In this document: positions 32,935-42,132 of the stretch, in pieces
How positions within the stretch are numbered: the stretch's first letter is position 1
How the letters are laid out: each line of letters opens with the position of its first letter
From: Bradyrhizobium sp. RP6
GTDB lineage: Bacteria; Pseudomonadota; Alphaproteobacteria; Rhizobiales; Xanthobacteraceae
NCBI RefSeq assembly: GCF_003837805.1
Contig: NZ_RQIT01000017.1
Location: 1 to 64,000 of the forward strand
Direction: 5' to 3'
Length of the DNA: 64,000 nucleotides
Notes under the pieces: model-generated
Databases searched by the model: none
Told to the model about the DNA's origin: nothing
The model's input: only the letters and a program-made list of their open reading frames with translations
Program-made: the position numbers and the translations under genes

Positions 32935-33870
32935 ATGTCCACAACGACCTTGCCTCCCGATCTCTCGCGTCTCCTCGCCTTCGTCCGAGTGGTCGAGGCG
33001 GGCTCCTTCGCCGAAGCCGCGCGGCGGGCGGGGACGACCACCTCGGCGATGTCCAAGGCGGTCGCCCGCTTCGAACAGGCTCACGGCTTGCGGCTTTTGC
33101 ATCGCTCCACCCATTCACTGGCGCTGACCGACGAGGGCGACCGGCTGATGACCGCGGGACGCGCGTTGGTCGAAAGTCTCGCCCGTATCCAATCCGCGCT
33201 CGGCGAAGTCGCGCGCGACGATGGCGGACGGGTGCGCGTGACCGCCCCCGCCTCGTTCGCGCGCGCCTGCATCCTGCCGCGACTGCCCGCGTTCCTGCGG
33301 GAACGGCCGGAAATCGAGATCGAGGTCAAATTCCGCAACGAGATTCTCGATCTCGCGGCGGAAGGCGTCGACATCGCGATCCGCTCGGGGCCCCTCGACC
33401 GCGCGCCCGGCCATCAGGCGCGGCGGCTTTGCACGTTCTCCTGGATCGCTTGCGCCTCGCCTGCCAATCTGAAGGCGCGCGGCGCGCCGGCGACTCCCTT
33501 TGAGCTTTCCGCGCACGACCACGTCGGCTTCCGCAATCCCGCGAGCGGTCAGATCCTGACCTGGCGCTTCGCCGACCCGCGCGGCAAAGGCCCCATTCGC
33601 ATCACGCCCAAGCCCAAGCACATTTGCGACGACGCGCATGCCTCGCTCGCTTTGATGGCGAATGGGTTTGGGATCGGCTGGGGGCCAGCCTGGCTCGTTG
33701 GCGAAGACCTTCGCGCCGGCCGGCTGGTCGAAGTGCTTGCGCCCTGGCGCGCGCCTGGCGAACCCCTGTGGATGCTGCGCACTTCGGGCCGCCGCCCGCC
33801 CCTGCGCACACAGCGCGTCATGTCGTTCCTCAAGACGCTTCCCGCCACGTTCAGCGACAAGGCGATGTGA
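32935..33870 (+). CDS. LysR family transcriptional regulator
   Basis: A 311-residue regulator. The helix-turn-helix is at the N-terminus (LLAFVRVVEAGSFAEAARRA then TTTSAMSKAVARFE) and the co-inducer domain follows with PASFARACILPRLPAFLRERP and EGVDIAIRSG. The start at ATG 32935 (MSTTTLPP) is preferred over 32926. It is divergent from the DUF1330-like gene, the normal arrangement of a LysR regulator and target. Confidence 0.92.
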   Translation: MSTTTLPPDLSRLLAFVRVVEAGSFAEAARRAGTTTSAMSKAVARFEQAHGLRLLHRSTHSLALTDEGDRLMTAGRALVESLARIQSALGEVARDDGGRVRVTAPASFARACILPRLPAFLRERPEIEIEVKFRNEILDLAAEGVDIAIRSGPLDRAPGHQARRLCTFSWIACASPANLKARGAPATPFELSAHDHVGFRNPASGQILTWRFADPRGKGPIRITPKPKHICDDAHASLALMANGFGIGWGPAWLVGEDLRAGRLVEVLAPWRAPGEPLWMLRTSGRRPPLRTQRVMSFLKTLPATFSDKAM

Positions 33871-33925
33871 AGCACCGGGCGTCACCGAAATTGACGCGCC
33901 AGGAAACTATCTTGGCCCTTCCGAC

Positions 33926-34684
33926 TCAGCCGCGGCGGGAGAGGAAATCGAGCACGCCGGTCTTGTAGACCTTGTCGCCGACCGCACGCATGTGGTCGCG
34001 ATTGGGAATGTCGAGCACTTCGGAGCCGGGGATGATGGCGCCGAGCGCGCTGGCGGAGCCGGCGACGTCGTCGGCGCTGCCGACCGCGATCAGCACGGGC
34101 ACGTCGATGCGCGCGGCCTCGTCCTTCGTCATGAGATCGCGCGTGCCACGGAGGCAGGCGGCGAGCGCACGGCGGTCGGAGCGGGTCTGATCGGCAAACG
34201 CGCGGAACGTGCGGCCGACGGGATCGGTGACGTCCTCGAGCTCCGGCGCTTCCAGCGCTTTCGCCACGTTCTCGCCGGGCCCTGTGCCCTCGATCAGGCC
34301 GCCGATGCCAATGCCGCCGAGGATCGCCGAGCGCAGGCGCTGCGGCTCGTTGAGGGAGAGCCACGCCGCCATCCGCCCCCCCATCGAATAGCCCATGATG
34401 TCGGCCTGCGGGATGGCGAGGTGATCCATCAGCGCGACCACGTCGCCGGCCATGGTCGGGATCGAGTACTGGTCGGGCTCGTACAGCTTCGCGCTTTCGC
34501 CGTGGCCGCGATTGTCGAGCGCAATCACGCGGCGGCCGTTCTTGCGCAGCTCCGAAACCCAGGTCGGATAGACCCAGTTCACGTTCTTGCTGGAGGCAAA
34601 GCCGTGCACCAGGATGATCGGATCGCCCTCGCCTTCGTCGAGATAGGCAATTTCAACGGCGCCGTTGTGAAAGCTCGGCATCAT
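33926..34684 (-). CDS. Alpha/beta hydrolase
   Basis: A 252-residue hydrolase. The oxyanion-hole segment is HGFASSKN, the nucleophile elbow is GYSMGG, and the last catalytic histidine is in NRDHMRAVGDK; an acid in AVGSADDVAG completes the triad. The substrate is not deducible: ester, lactone or C-C bond. ATG at 34681 is an equally good start. Its fragment at 34224-34291 is duplicated as a relic at 32261-32328. Confidence 0.88.
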   Translation of the reverse strand: MMPSFHNGAVEIAYLDEGEGDPIILVHGFASSKNVNWVYPTWVSELRKNGRRVIALDNRGHGESAKLYEPDQYSIPTMAGDVVALMDHLAIPQADIMGYSMGGRMAAWLSLNEPQRLRSAILGGIGIGGLIEGTGPGENVAKALEAPELEDVTDPVGRTFRAFADQTRSDRRALAACLRGTRDLMTKDEAARIDVPVLIAVGSADDVAGSASALGAIIPGSEVLDIPNRDHMRAVGDKVYKTGVLDFLSRRG

Positions 34685-34721
34685 CAGTTCCGTGGGGTCT
34701 TGTGGGGATGGGTCGATCTTA

Positions 34722-34770
34722 GAGCATGATCCGGAAAAGTGTGCAGCGCTTTTCCGGCAACATCATGCTC
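34722..34770. repeat. Palindromic intergenic repeat, family B
   Basis: GAGCATGATCCGGAAAAGTG and its partner TTTTCCGGCAACATCATGCTC form a long imperfect hairpin. It matches a palindrome that I recall as very common in Bradyrhizobium and related genomes. It lies between two minus-strand genes. Confidence 0.8.
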
Positions 34771-34797
34771 AAACAATAGTCTGGAGCGCGTCGCACT

Positions 34798-35934
34798 TCA
34801 GGCCGTGGTGCCCGCGCTGGCCAGAGCGGCGTCAGCCGCGATCTGCGCCCGGCGAAGCCGCCGCGCCCGCCTGCGATCGCACCAGGCCTGGGTCAGGCGC
34901 TCGGTCGTTGCCTTGATGGAGGACAGAAGGCCGAACAGCGTCAGCGCCGCACTGAGCAGCCAGAGCGCCAGATCGAACGCGCCGCCGATAAGCAGCAGCG
35001 CGCCCCGGCCCAGGAGCTTCATGATCGCACGCGTCTTGCCGCCCTGCGCTTCCGCAAGCCGCGCCGCGCGCGCGACGTCCTTGGGACCTTCGGCCATGCG
35101 CAAGGTGTCCATGGCACCGCGCGTGCCGGTCTTTTCGGCAACGCGTGTGACATCCTTGCCGAGCCGGACCAGCGCGCCGGCCTTCTCAGCCCGGAACGCG
35201 GCCTTGATCGCGCTCACGGTCTGGCCAGGGCGCAGCACCGAGCCTGATACCACCGCGTTGCGGAGCAACGGCGCGTCGACGACCTCGCGCGCCGACCGGC
35301 CGGCCCATGCGGCAAGCCCCTCGCCGAGCCGTCCGACTTTGCGCGCATCCTTCACCAGCGTCAGTCCGGCGCGCACTGGCGCAGCACCGCCGACGGACAC
35401 ATAGGTTGCCGCCGTCACCGCAAGGCCTGCAGCCGCAAGCCCGAGCACGAGACGATCGGTGTCCTCGCCCATGGCGAGGTGCTTGCCCTCGCGCACCACG
35501 TCCCTGATGTCACCGAACACGAACAGATCGCCCGCCACCGTTCCCGACAGGCTCGCGACGTCGTCGGCGTTACCGGTGACGAGGCCGGTGGCAAATCGTT
35601 TGGCGAAATGCAAGGTGGAGTTCTCCGCCTTGACGGCGTCACCGACACGGTTCAGCAGGTCGTCGGGGAGCGCGATGTTGCGATCGCGCGCCAGCGCAAC
35701 GAAGCTATCGGCGAGATCGGTATCATCAGCGGCGAGCGCGGCCTCGATATTGTCCTGAACCAGCCGGTCGTTCTGCCGCAGCAGCGCATCGAGCTTCAGC
35801 TCGGAGAGCGCGGCGGGATCATCCTGGGCAGCGAGGATCGCGCCGGCCTCACGGGCATGCGGCGCGACCTGCACGAGCATGAAGCTGCACGCCGCGATAC
35901 CGGTCAACGCTGTGCTGATTCGCAGCCACTTCAT
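34798..35934 (-). CDS. Membrane protein of unknown function, about 378 residues
   Basis: An N-terminal membrane segment (ISTALTGIAACSFMLVQVAP) is followed by a soluble part with charged helices, a hydrophobic segment LVLGLAAAGLAVTAATYVS, and near the end the paired segments ALLLIGGAFDLALWLLSAALTLFGLL, then an Arg-rich tail (CDRRRARRLRRAQ). No family is recognised. The start at ATG 35934 (MKWLRIS) immediately before the first hydrophobic stretch is chosen over 36000 and 36024. Confidence 0.7.
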   Translation of the reverse strand: MKWLRISTALTGIAACSFMLVQVAPHAREAGAILAAQDDPAALSELKLDALLRQNDRLVQDNIEAALAADDTDLADSFVALARDRNIALPDDLLNRVGDAVKAENSTLHFAKRFATGLVTGNADDVASLSGTVAGDLFVFGDIRDVVREGKHLAMGEDTDRLVLGLAAAGLAVTAATYVSVGGAAPVRAGLTLVKDARKVGRLGEGLAAWAGRSAREVVDAPLLRNAVVSGSVLRPGQTVSAIKAAFRAEKAGALVRLGKDVTRVAEKTGTRGAMDTLRMAEGPKDVARAARLAEAQGGKTRAIMKLLGRGALLLIGGAFDLALWLLSAALTLFGLLSSIKATTERLTQAWCDRRRARRLRRAQIAADAALASAGTTA

Positions 35935-36242
35935 GCGGAAAGCCTGCAAGGTCCCTCGGATCGATTGCGCCTGAGATTCGTCTTTTGTCGCAAATTGCAT
36001 TCGTCCACAGAGATAGTTTGCCAAAATTGCGACACAACGTCCCCGACGAAAGAAGGGCTTCTCTCAGGCCCCAAGATTGTGTCGAATTTGCATGAGCAAA
36101 TGAGCATGGGGCAATTGCGAACCTTTCGGTTCCGCTGGACTAGCAATCATCTGTACCCGCAAGTATGGTCCGCGGCGCCTTAAAGACGCCGCGTCAGTTG
36201 TTGATTGTATCTGCCGCCATTGCCACTCCAGGATGAGTTACG
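35935..36242. other. Intergenic promoter region between divergent genes
   Basis: No gene is supported here. Inverted segments GTCGCAAATT (near 35987) and AATTGCGAC (near 36023) and a GCGGCG/CGCCGC hairpin (near 36172-36192) are visible; their role is unknown. Confidence 0.4.
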
Positions 36243-36488
36243 ATGTCCGACCATGTTGTCCCGCACTTCCATAACGATGCCGGTGTTCCCGTCATCGAGA
36301 TCGGCTCGCAAGAGTTCATGTGTGTGGGCGCCAACCCTCCGTTCGATCATCCGCACGTCTTCCTCGACCTCGGCAACGACAACGAGATCATCTGCCCCTA
36401 TTGCTCGACGCTGTACCGTTTCGCGGCCGACCTGAAGCCGGGCGAAGCCCGTCCGCCGGAATGCGTCCTCAAGGACAAGGTGGCCTGA
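36243..36488 (+). CDS. Zinc-finger domain protein (NDUFS6-like, COG4391)
   Basis: An 81-residue protein. C27, H36 or H38, C51 and C54 (CVGANPPFDHPHVFLDLG then CPYCSTLY) form the short zinc-binding fold seen in the complex I accessory subunit NDUFS6 and its alphaproteobacterial relatives. It may be an accessory factor of respiratory complex I; the evidence is family resemblance only. An FAD monooxygenase gene follows 19 bases later. Confidence 0.88.
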   Translation: MSDHVVPHFHNDAGVPVIEIGSQEFMCVGANPPFDHPHVFLDLGNDNEIICPYCSTLYRFAADLKPGEARPPECVLKDKVA

Positions 36489-36507
36489 CCGCTTCCGTCG
36501 GTTAGGG

Positions 36508-37710
36508 GTGGCGCTCTCCCGAACGATTGTCATCGCCGGTGCCGGTATCGGTGGCCTGACGGCCGCGCTCGCGCTCGCGGCCCGCGGCTTCCGCATCGTC
36601 GTGCTGGAAAAGGCCGAGCGCCTTGAGGAAGTCGGCGCCGGCCTGCAGCTCTCCCCCAATGCCAGCCGCGTGCTGGTCGAGCTCGGCCTGACCGAACGCC
36701 TCAAGCTGCAAGCGGTAACCCCGGAGGCGGTCTCGATCATGAGCGCGCGCGCCGGCGGCGAGCTCTTGCGCATGCCGCTCGGTGAAGCAGCTTCCGCGCG
36801 TGCCGGCGCGCCGTATTGGGTGGTGCACCGCGCCGACCTGCAATCGGCGCTGGCGGGCGCTGTCGCCGATCATCCCGACATCGACCTGAAGCTGGGTGCA
36901 ACCTTCGAGGATGTCGCGCCCCACGCCAGGGGCCTCACCGTCGTCCATCGCAGCGGCACGATCCGCCGCAGCGATCTCGCCAGCGCCCTGATCGGCGCCG
37001 ACGGCATCTGGTCGACGGTCCGCCACCATCTGTTTCCCGAGGTGCAGCCGCGCTTCTCGGGGCTGATCGCCTGGCGCGGCATGCTCGAGGCCACGCAACT
37101 GCCGAAGAACCTTACCGCGCGCCGGGTGCAGCTCTGGATGGGGCCGAACGCCCATCTGGTCGCCTATCCGATTGCGGGCGGACGCCAGATCAACGTGGTC
37201 GCGGTGCTGCCCGGCACATGGAACAGGCCCGGCTGGAGCACCCCCGGCGATCCCCGCGAGGTGATGGATGCCTTTGCCGCCGCGCGCTGGCCGCAGCCGG
37301 CGCGGATGATGCTCGCCGCGGTCGACGGCTGGCGGAAATGGGCGCTGTTCGGCGTGCCCGAGGGCTCCCCCTGGAGCAAAGGTCCGGTGGCGCTGCTCGG
37401 CGACGCCGTACATGCGATGCTGCCCTTTGCAGCCCAAGGCGCCGGCATGGCGATCGAGGATGCCGCCGTGCTCGCCCGGCACTTGACCGTCGAGGCGACG
37501 GAGAGCACCGCGGGCATCACGGCCGCACTGACGCAATACGGCCGAGCGCGCAAGGCGCGGGTCCTTCGGGTGCAGCGGACCGCGCGGCAGCAGGGCCGGA
37601 TCTATCATCTCGGCGGGCCGTTCGCGATCGCACGCGATCTTGCGATCCGCGCGCTCGGCCCCGAGCGCATGCTGGCGCGGCAGGACTGGATCTACGGCTG
37701 GCGGCCCTGA
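36508..37710 (+). CDS. FAD-dependent monooxygenase (salicylate hydroxylase-like)
   Basis: A 400-residue flavoprotein hydroxylase. The FAD turn is IVIAGAGIGGLTAALALAA, a DG motif (LIGADGIWSTVR) follows, and the closing GD motif is ALLGDAVHAMLPFAAQGAGM. Such enzymes use NAD(P)H and O2 to hydroxylate an aromatic ring. The start is GTG at 36508. The substrate is unknown. It is transcribed with the zinc-finger gene. Confidence 0.9.
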   Translation: MALSRTIVIAGAGIGGLTAALALAARGFRIVVLEKAERLEEVGAGLQLSPNASRVLVELGLTERLKLQAVTPEAVSIMSARAGGELLRMPLGEAASARAGAPYWVVHRADLQSALAGAVADHPDIDLKLGATFEDVAPHARGLTVVHRSGTIRRSDLASALIGADGIWSTVRHHLFPEVQPRFSGLIAWRGMLEATQLPKNLTARRVQLWMGPNAHLVAYPIAGGRQINVVAVLPGTWNRPGWSTPGDPREVMDAFAAARWPQPARMMLAAVDGWRKWALFGVPEGSPWSKGPVALLGDAVHAMLPFAAQGAGMAIEDAAVLARHLTVEATESTAGITAALTQYGRARKARVLRVQRTARQQGRIYHLGGPFAIARDLAIRALGPERMLARQDWIYGWRP

Positions 37711-37743
37711 TGCGACGTGCCGCCGGCGCGGCGCCTCAGCAGG

Positions 37744-38160
37744 TCACCTCGTTCCGGATTTCGAAGCGGACTTGCCGGAGGGTGTCAGCGGCAGCGGCGC
37801 CGGCGGTGGCGCCTCAGGCGTCTCCCGGCACTTGTTGCGGCTCCAGGCCTCCTCGGCCAACTGCGACTGCCCGCGTATCGCAATATAGTCGTTGCGATAG
37901 GCAAGCTCGGACACGACCGCGCCACCCGTGCCCGTCTCGGCCTTCTGCATCAACTTCTGCAACTCACTGGTGCGCTTGGCGAGCAGCTTGCGCTCGGCCT
38001 GCAACTGCTTGCAGTCGTACAATTCGTATTTGGCGGGATCGGCAAAGGCCGGCGCGATCGTCTCGCTCATGCCGGCGCAGCCGGTCAGGGCGGCGCCGGC
38101 CGCAAGCAGCGCGAGGAGCGCGCCAAAGCCGCGCAGCGAAGAGGAAAACGAAGCCGCCAT
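37744..38160 (-). CDS. Lipoprotein of unknown function
   Basis: A 138-residue protein with a lipoprotein signal: a hydrophobic leader GALLALLAAGAALTGC with the lipobox ALTGC, so the cysteine near residue 28 is the lipidated one. The mature part has a short charged helical segment (LQAERKLLAKRTSELQKLMQ) and two further cysteines (YDCKQ, NKCRE). It is convergent with the FAD monooxygenase, with 33 bases between. Confidence 0.75.
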   Translation of the reverse strand: MAASFSSSLRGFGALLALLAAGAALTGCAGMSETIAPAFADPAKYELYDCKQLQAERKLLAKRTSELQKLMQKAETGTGGAVVSELAYRNDYIAIRGQSQLAEEAWSRNKCRETPEAPPPAPLPLTPSGKSASKSGTR

Positions 38161-38334
38161 GCCGGATGAATAGCCCCCGTGGATTGAGAATGCCTAAAGC
38201 AACAACAGTTGTCCGGATTGAGGCTTTACCTTGTGCGCCCGCCTCGCTTAAGGAAGAACCGTCCCTCCGGGTACGCAACGCGCCAATTCCAAACGGCCGG
38301 AGATGGACTTAAGTGTTTGATCTCGTTGGATCAA

Positions 38335-38423
38335 GCGGGCATGGCGGAATTGGTAGACGCAAGGGACTTAAAATCCCTCGGTGCGCAAGCGCTGTGCCGG
38401 TTCGACCCCGGCTGCCCGCACCA
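38335..38423 (+). tRNA. tRNA-Leu (anticodon TAA)
   Basis: A complete cloverleaf: acceptor arms GCGGGC and GCCCGC, D-arm with GGAATTGGTAGACGC, anticodon stem and loop GGGACTTAAAATCCC reading UAA, a long type II variable arm GGTGCGCAAGCGCTGTGCC and T-arm CCGGTTCGACCCCGG. CCA is encoded at 38421-38423. The large variable arm and UAA anticodon fix the leucine identity. Confidence 0.97.
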
Positions 38424-38732
38424 ACGCAGCCGAGGGCAGGTCGTGCTCGCCCGGGAGACGACCGCGTCATGGATCTGTAGCGGCCGGCCAGGCGTGCCTC
38501 CGGCGCCATGATCGAAGGCCGGCGTCACCAGGAAGACCCTCTACTATCACCTCACCGGTCAGGACGAGATTGAGCGGGCCCGCAGCGCAAGCTGACCTCA
38601 TCTGCGTCTCCGCCCGACGGCTCTGACAAAATCTTGTCCGCCCCCTGCTCCGCCTGCCAGCCATCCCGAAACATGGGTTGTGCAACGCAGCATGCGCGGA
38701 GATAAAGTCGCTCGATTTCAGGGGTAATCTTC
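38424..38732. other. Intergenic region after tRNA-Leu
   Basis: About 309 bases without a supported gene. No integrase or att-type repeat of the tRNA end is seen in this stretch. Confidence 0.5.
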
Positions 38733-39983
38733 TTGTCCGACGTCAATGCCGACGATTGGGTGTCCGCCGGACACCGCCCGATGGGTTTTCCAGAATTCGT
38801 CATCGTGATCGCGTCCATCATGGCGCTCAATCCGCTTGCGATGGACATGATGCTGCCGGCGCTGCCGAGCATCGGCAGGGCCCTCAACATTCCGGTCGCT
38901 AACCATCTCCAGCTGGTGCTGTCCACATTCCTGATCGGCTTCGGCGCCGGCCAATTCGTCATGGGCCCCCTGTCGGACCGCTTCGGCCGCCGGCCGGTGC
39001 TGCTCGGCGGCATGGCGGTCTATGTGGTCGCGAGCGTGCTGGCGGTCGCAGTGCCCTCGTTCGAGACGCTGCTGCTGGCGCGTGCGCTGCAAGGGCTCGG
39101 CACCGCGGCGACGCGCGTGATCGCGACGTCGATCGTGCGCGACTGCTACGTCGGCCGCCGCATGGCGAGCGTGATGTCGCTTGCCATGATGGTGTTCATT
39201 GCCGTGCCCGTGATCGCCCCCTCGTTCGGACAGGCGGTGCTGCTGGTGACGGCCTGGCGCGGCATCTTCGTGGTGCTGATGCTCTACGGGTTGCTCGCGC
39301 TCGCATGGTGCGTGCTGCGACTGCCTGAAACCCTTCCCCAGTCCGAGCGCCGGTCGCTGGCGCCCGCCGACGTGCTCTCCGCGTTCCGGCAGACCGTGAC
39401 CCATCGCCAGACCATCGGCTATGCCACGGCCGCCGGCAGCGTGATGGGCGCACTGTTCGCCTACGTCTTCTGCGCCCAGCAGATCTTCACCGGCATCTAC
39501 CACCTCGGCCATTACTTTCCGCTGGCTTTCGCGGCGGTCGCGGCCGGCGTTGCCATTGCCGGATTCCTCAATGCAAGGCTGGTCGGACGGCTCGGCATGC
39601 GCGTGATCTCGCACGGAGCACTGACGCTCTACACCGTCGTGGCCGGCGTGATGCTGCTGACGGAAAGTCTCGGCGTGCTGCCGCTCGCCTTGTTCATGGT
39701 GCTCTCCGCCCTGATGATGTTCTCGTTCGGCATGATGGTCGCCAACTTCACTGCGCTCGCGATGGAGCCGCAGGGACACATCGCCGGCACCGCCTCCTCG
39801 CTTTACGGCTCGATCACGACCCTGATCGGGATCGTGGTCGGCATGGCGATCGGGCAGAGCTTCGACGGCACTCTGCTGCCCTTCTCGATCGGATTCTTCC
39901 TGTCGACCCTCGCCGCGCTCGCGATCGTGCTGGTGGTGGAGAAGGGCCGGCTGTTCAAGCCGCATCATCGCCCTGTCGCCTGA
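38733..39983 (+). CDS. MFS transporter, Bcr/CflA family
   Basis: A 416-residue drug-resistance-type exporter with 12 hydrophobic segments. Family signatures are DMMLPALPSIGRAL in the first helix and GQFVMGPLSDRFGRRPVLLGG in the TM2-TM3 loop. Likely substrates are antibiotics or dipeptides, by family. The start is TTG at 38733, with AGGGG about eight bases upstream; the first ATG inside lies at MGFPEF. Confidence 0.9.
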   Translation: MSDVNADDWVSAGHRPMGFPEFVIVIASIMALNPLAMDMMLPALPSIGRALNIPVANHLQLVLSTFLIGFGAGQFVMGPLSDRFGRRPVLLGGMAVYVVASVLAVAVPSFETLLLARALQGLGTAATRVIATSIVRDCYVGRRMASVMSLAMMVFIAVPVIAPSFGQAVLLVTAWRGIFVVLMLYGLLALAWCVLRLPETLPQSERRSLAPADVLSAFRQTVTHRQTIGYATAAGSVMGALFAYVFCAQQIFTGIYHLGHYFPLAFAAVAAGVAIAGFLNARLVGRLGMRVISHGALTLYTVVAGVMLLTESLGVLPLALFMVLSALMMFSFGMMVANFTALAMEPQGHIAGTASSLYGSITTLIGIVVGMAIGQSFDGTLLPFSIGFFLSTLAALAIVLVVEKGRLFKPHHRPVA

Positions 39984-40037
39984 GGAACTTCCCGGACCTC
40001 TCGATGTTGTACCGCAGCAATCGAGAGGATCGGCGAG

Positions 40038-40178
40038 ATGGAACAAGAGAGCAGAGCGGATCAGCCGCCGTCGGAGACCGAGCGGTCAGCTCCACGGAAA
40101 TTGTTCGAAGAGCGGCGGGACCGAAGCCTGCCCTTCGCAAGTGAAGGTCTCGAGCAGGTGCGCGACAGCCACTGCTGA
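40038..40178 (+). CDS. Possible small protein, 46 residues
   Basis: A short open frame starting MEQESRADQPPSETE with AGAGGATCGGCGAG ahead of ATG 40038 and ending in VRDSHC. It lies between the transporter and the terminator at 40203-40233. Highly charged, no family recognised. Listed as a possibility only. Confidence 0.3.
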   Translation: MEQESRADQPPSETERSAPRKLFEERRDRSLPFASEGLEQVRDSHC

Positions 40179-40202
40179 TTCAGACCGAGATCATTCATAG
40201 AA

Positions 40203-40233
40203 AACGGCGCCGCGGTTCGACCCCGGCGCCGTT
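40203..40233 (-). terminator. Rho-independent terminator of the peptide-binding protein gene
   Basis: AACGGCGCCG (40203-40212) pairs with CGGCGCCGTT (40224-40233) around an 11-base loop. Reading the minus strand, the stem is followed by TTTTCTATG, so it ends the gene at 40253-41863. Confidence 0.8.
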
Positions 40234-40252
40234 CGCTTTCCAGACGCAGGCG

Positions 40253-41863
40253 CTACTCCGACTTGCTGATGTTCCAGAACAGCGGCGTCGCCGGACCGTC
40301 GAGCACTCCAGTAAGCGATTTGCGCCAACCGCTCGGCAACAGATACTGCCCCAGCGGGATGTAGATCACCTGATCGTACGCCTCCTTCTGAATCTCGGCG
40401 GCGATCTTCTTCTGTTCGTCGAGCGAGGATGCGCGGACGAACGCGTCCTTGAGCTGCTCGATCTTCGGATCCTCGGCCCAGCCGAACCAGCCGCCCTTCT
40501 TGCCCTGGCCGCCGATCGAGAGATTGGCGATCGGGTTGGCAACGTCGGCCGCGACCCAGTTGGTGAAGAACATGTTCCAGCCGCCTTCCTTCGGCGGCTT
40601 CTGGCTGGCGCGGCGGCTCACCACCGTCTGCCAGTCAGTCGCTTGGAGGTCGACCTTGAAGCCGGCCTCGCGCAGCAGCTGGGCTGCAACGATCGGCTGC
40701 GCCTTGAGCGTCGTGACGTCGCCGGGCGCCATGATCACGATCGGCGTGCCGTCGTAGCCGGACTCGGCCAGCGCCTTCTTGGCTTGCGCCATGCCGTTGC
40801 CCTTGATGAGCGTTTCGGCGCCAACGTCAGTCTCGAGCGGCGTATCGCACACGAAGAAGGCGCCGCAGATCTTCTGATATTTGGCATTGCCGACCAGCGC
40901 ATCGAGAACGTCCTTCTGGTTCATGGCCAGCAACGCAGCCCGCCGCACCTTCACGTTGTCGAACGGCGGATGCAGGAAGTTCATCCGGCCGAGCGTCTGG
41001 AAACCGAACTTGTTGGAGACCTCGATCGTGAGCTCCTTGTTCGCTTCCAGCACCGGCAGCATGTCGAACGGCAGATTCTCCATGAAGTCGATGTCGCCCG
41101 ACTGCAGCGCGTTCACTGCGGTCTGCGAGTCCGGCATGGTGATCCACTCGACGCGATCCACCTTCACCACCTTGCCGCCGGAGGTCCAGCTCGCCGGCTC
41201 CTTGCGCGGCACGTAGTCGGTGTTCTTGACGTAGACCGCCTTCACGCCGGGCTGGAATTCCGATGCCACGAACTTGAAGGGACCCGAGCCAATCTGCTCC
41301 GGGATCTGCTTGTCCGGCGGCGTCTCGGCGAGGCGCTTTGGCATCATGAAGGCAACGCGCGAGGACGGCTTGCCGATGGAATCGAGCACCAGGCCGTAGG
41401 GCTCCTTCAGCTTCAGCGTGATGGTCTTGGCGTCGGTCGCCTCGATGCTCGCGGTGAAATCCATGAGCTTCTGGCCCATGCCGTCGACAGCGGCCCAGCG
41501 CTTCAGCGAAGCGACGCAATCTTCCGCCGTCACCGGCGCGCCGTCATGCCACTTCAGGCCGTCGCGCAGCGTGAAGGTATAGGTGAGCTTGTCGTCGGAG
41601 ATCTTCCAGTCTGCCATCTGCGGCTGGATCTTGAAGCTCGAATCCGGAGCCACCAGCGTGTCGTAGACCATGTAGCCATGGTCACGCGTGATGTAGGCCG
41701 TGGTGAAGATCGGGTCGATGATGCGCAGATCCGAATGCATCACCGCCGTGATGGTCTTGCCGGCCGCAAGCACTGGCGAGGCCAGCGCGGTCGAAAGCGC
41801 GACGACCGACAGCGCAAGTTTGGAGGCGAACGCGCGACGCCCCCGGCGCATGAAGTGGAACAT
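40253..41863 (-). CDS. ABC transporter substrate-binding protein (peptide, DppA/OppA type)
   Basis: A 536-residue periplasmic receptor. A signal peptide ends near PVLAAGK (residues 28-34). The family landmarks are LRDGLKWHDGAPVTAEDCVASL and IGSGPFKFV, both standard in class C peptide binding proteins. The start at ATG 41863 has AGGAGA upstream on the minus strand; the open frame to 42019 is non-coding leader. It faces the M20 carboxypeptidase gene across 269 bases and is the only binding protein near the permeases at 45164-48731, so it probably feeds them. Confidence 0.92.
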   Translation of the reverse strand: MFHFMRRGRRAFASKLALSVVALSTALASPVLAAGKTITAVMHSDLRIIDPIFTTAYITRDHGYMVYDTLVAPDSSFKIQPQMADWKISDDKLTYTFTLRDGLKWHDGAPVTAEDCVASLKRWAAVDGMGQKLMDFTASIEATDAKTITLKLKEPYGLVLDSIGKPSSRVAFMMPKRLAETPPDKQIPEQIGSGPFKFVASEFQPGVKAVYVKNTDYVPRKEPASWTSGGKVVKVDRVEWITMPDSQTAVNALQSGDIDFMENLPFDMLPVLEANKELTIEVSNKFGFQTLGRMNFLHPPFDNVKVRRAALLAMNQKDVLDALVGNAKYQKICGAFFVCDTPLETDVGAETLIKGNGMAQAKKALAESGYDGTPIVIMAPGDVTTLKAQPIVAAQLLREAGFKVDLQATDWQTVVSRRASQKPPKEGGWNMFFTNWVAADVANPIANLSIGGQGKKGGWFGWAEDPKIEQLKDAFVRASSLDEQKKIAAEIQKEAYDQVIYIPLGQYLLPSGWRKSLTGVLDGPATPLFWNISKSE

Positions 41864-42132
41864 AGAAAGTTCTCCTGACGTGAAACTGTTCAAAGGCAGG
41901 TTATTGGTTAAGCATGCGGTGCATTCGTTGGGCGAACTAACCTCATGCAATGCCTTTATCTTTTTGAGACTTGCAGACAGTGTCCAGCGCGTCAATCCGG
42001 TTTCGTCGCAGCCCCTCACGGCGCGCGCACGGGCTCCACAAAGATCGGTTTGGCTCTACAACACCCTCCGCTTGTCCTACCCCGCGCAGATGCAATGCGC
42101 GTTCCATTTTTCGAAGCTTGAGAGACATTGAG

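Noticed and set aside
38335-38732. Integration hotspot at tRNA-Leu
   Set aside because: No integrase, no direct repeat of the tRNA end and no foreign composition are visible next to it.
40643-41878. Plus-strand open frame opposite the peptide-binding protein
   Set aside because: The real gene has a signal peptide, ribosome site and terminator on the other strand.
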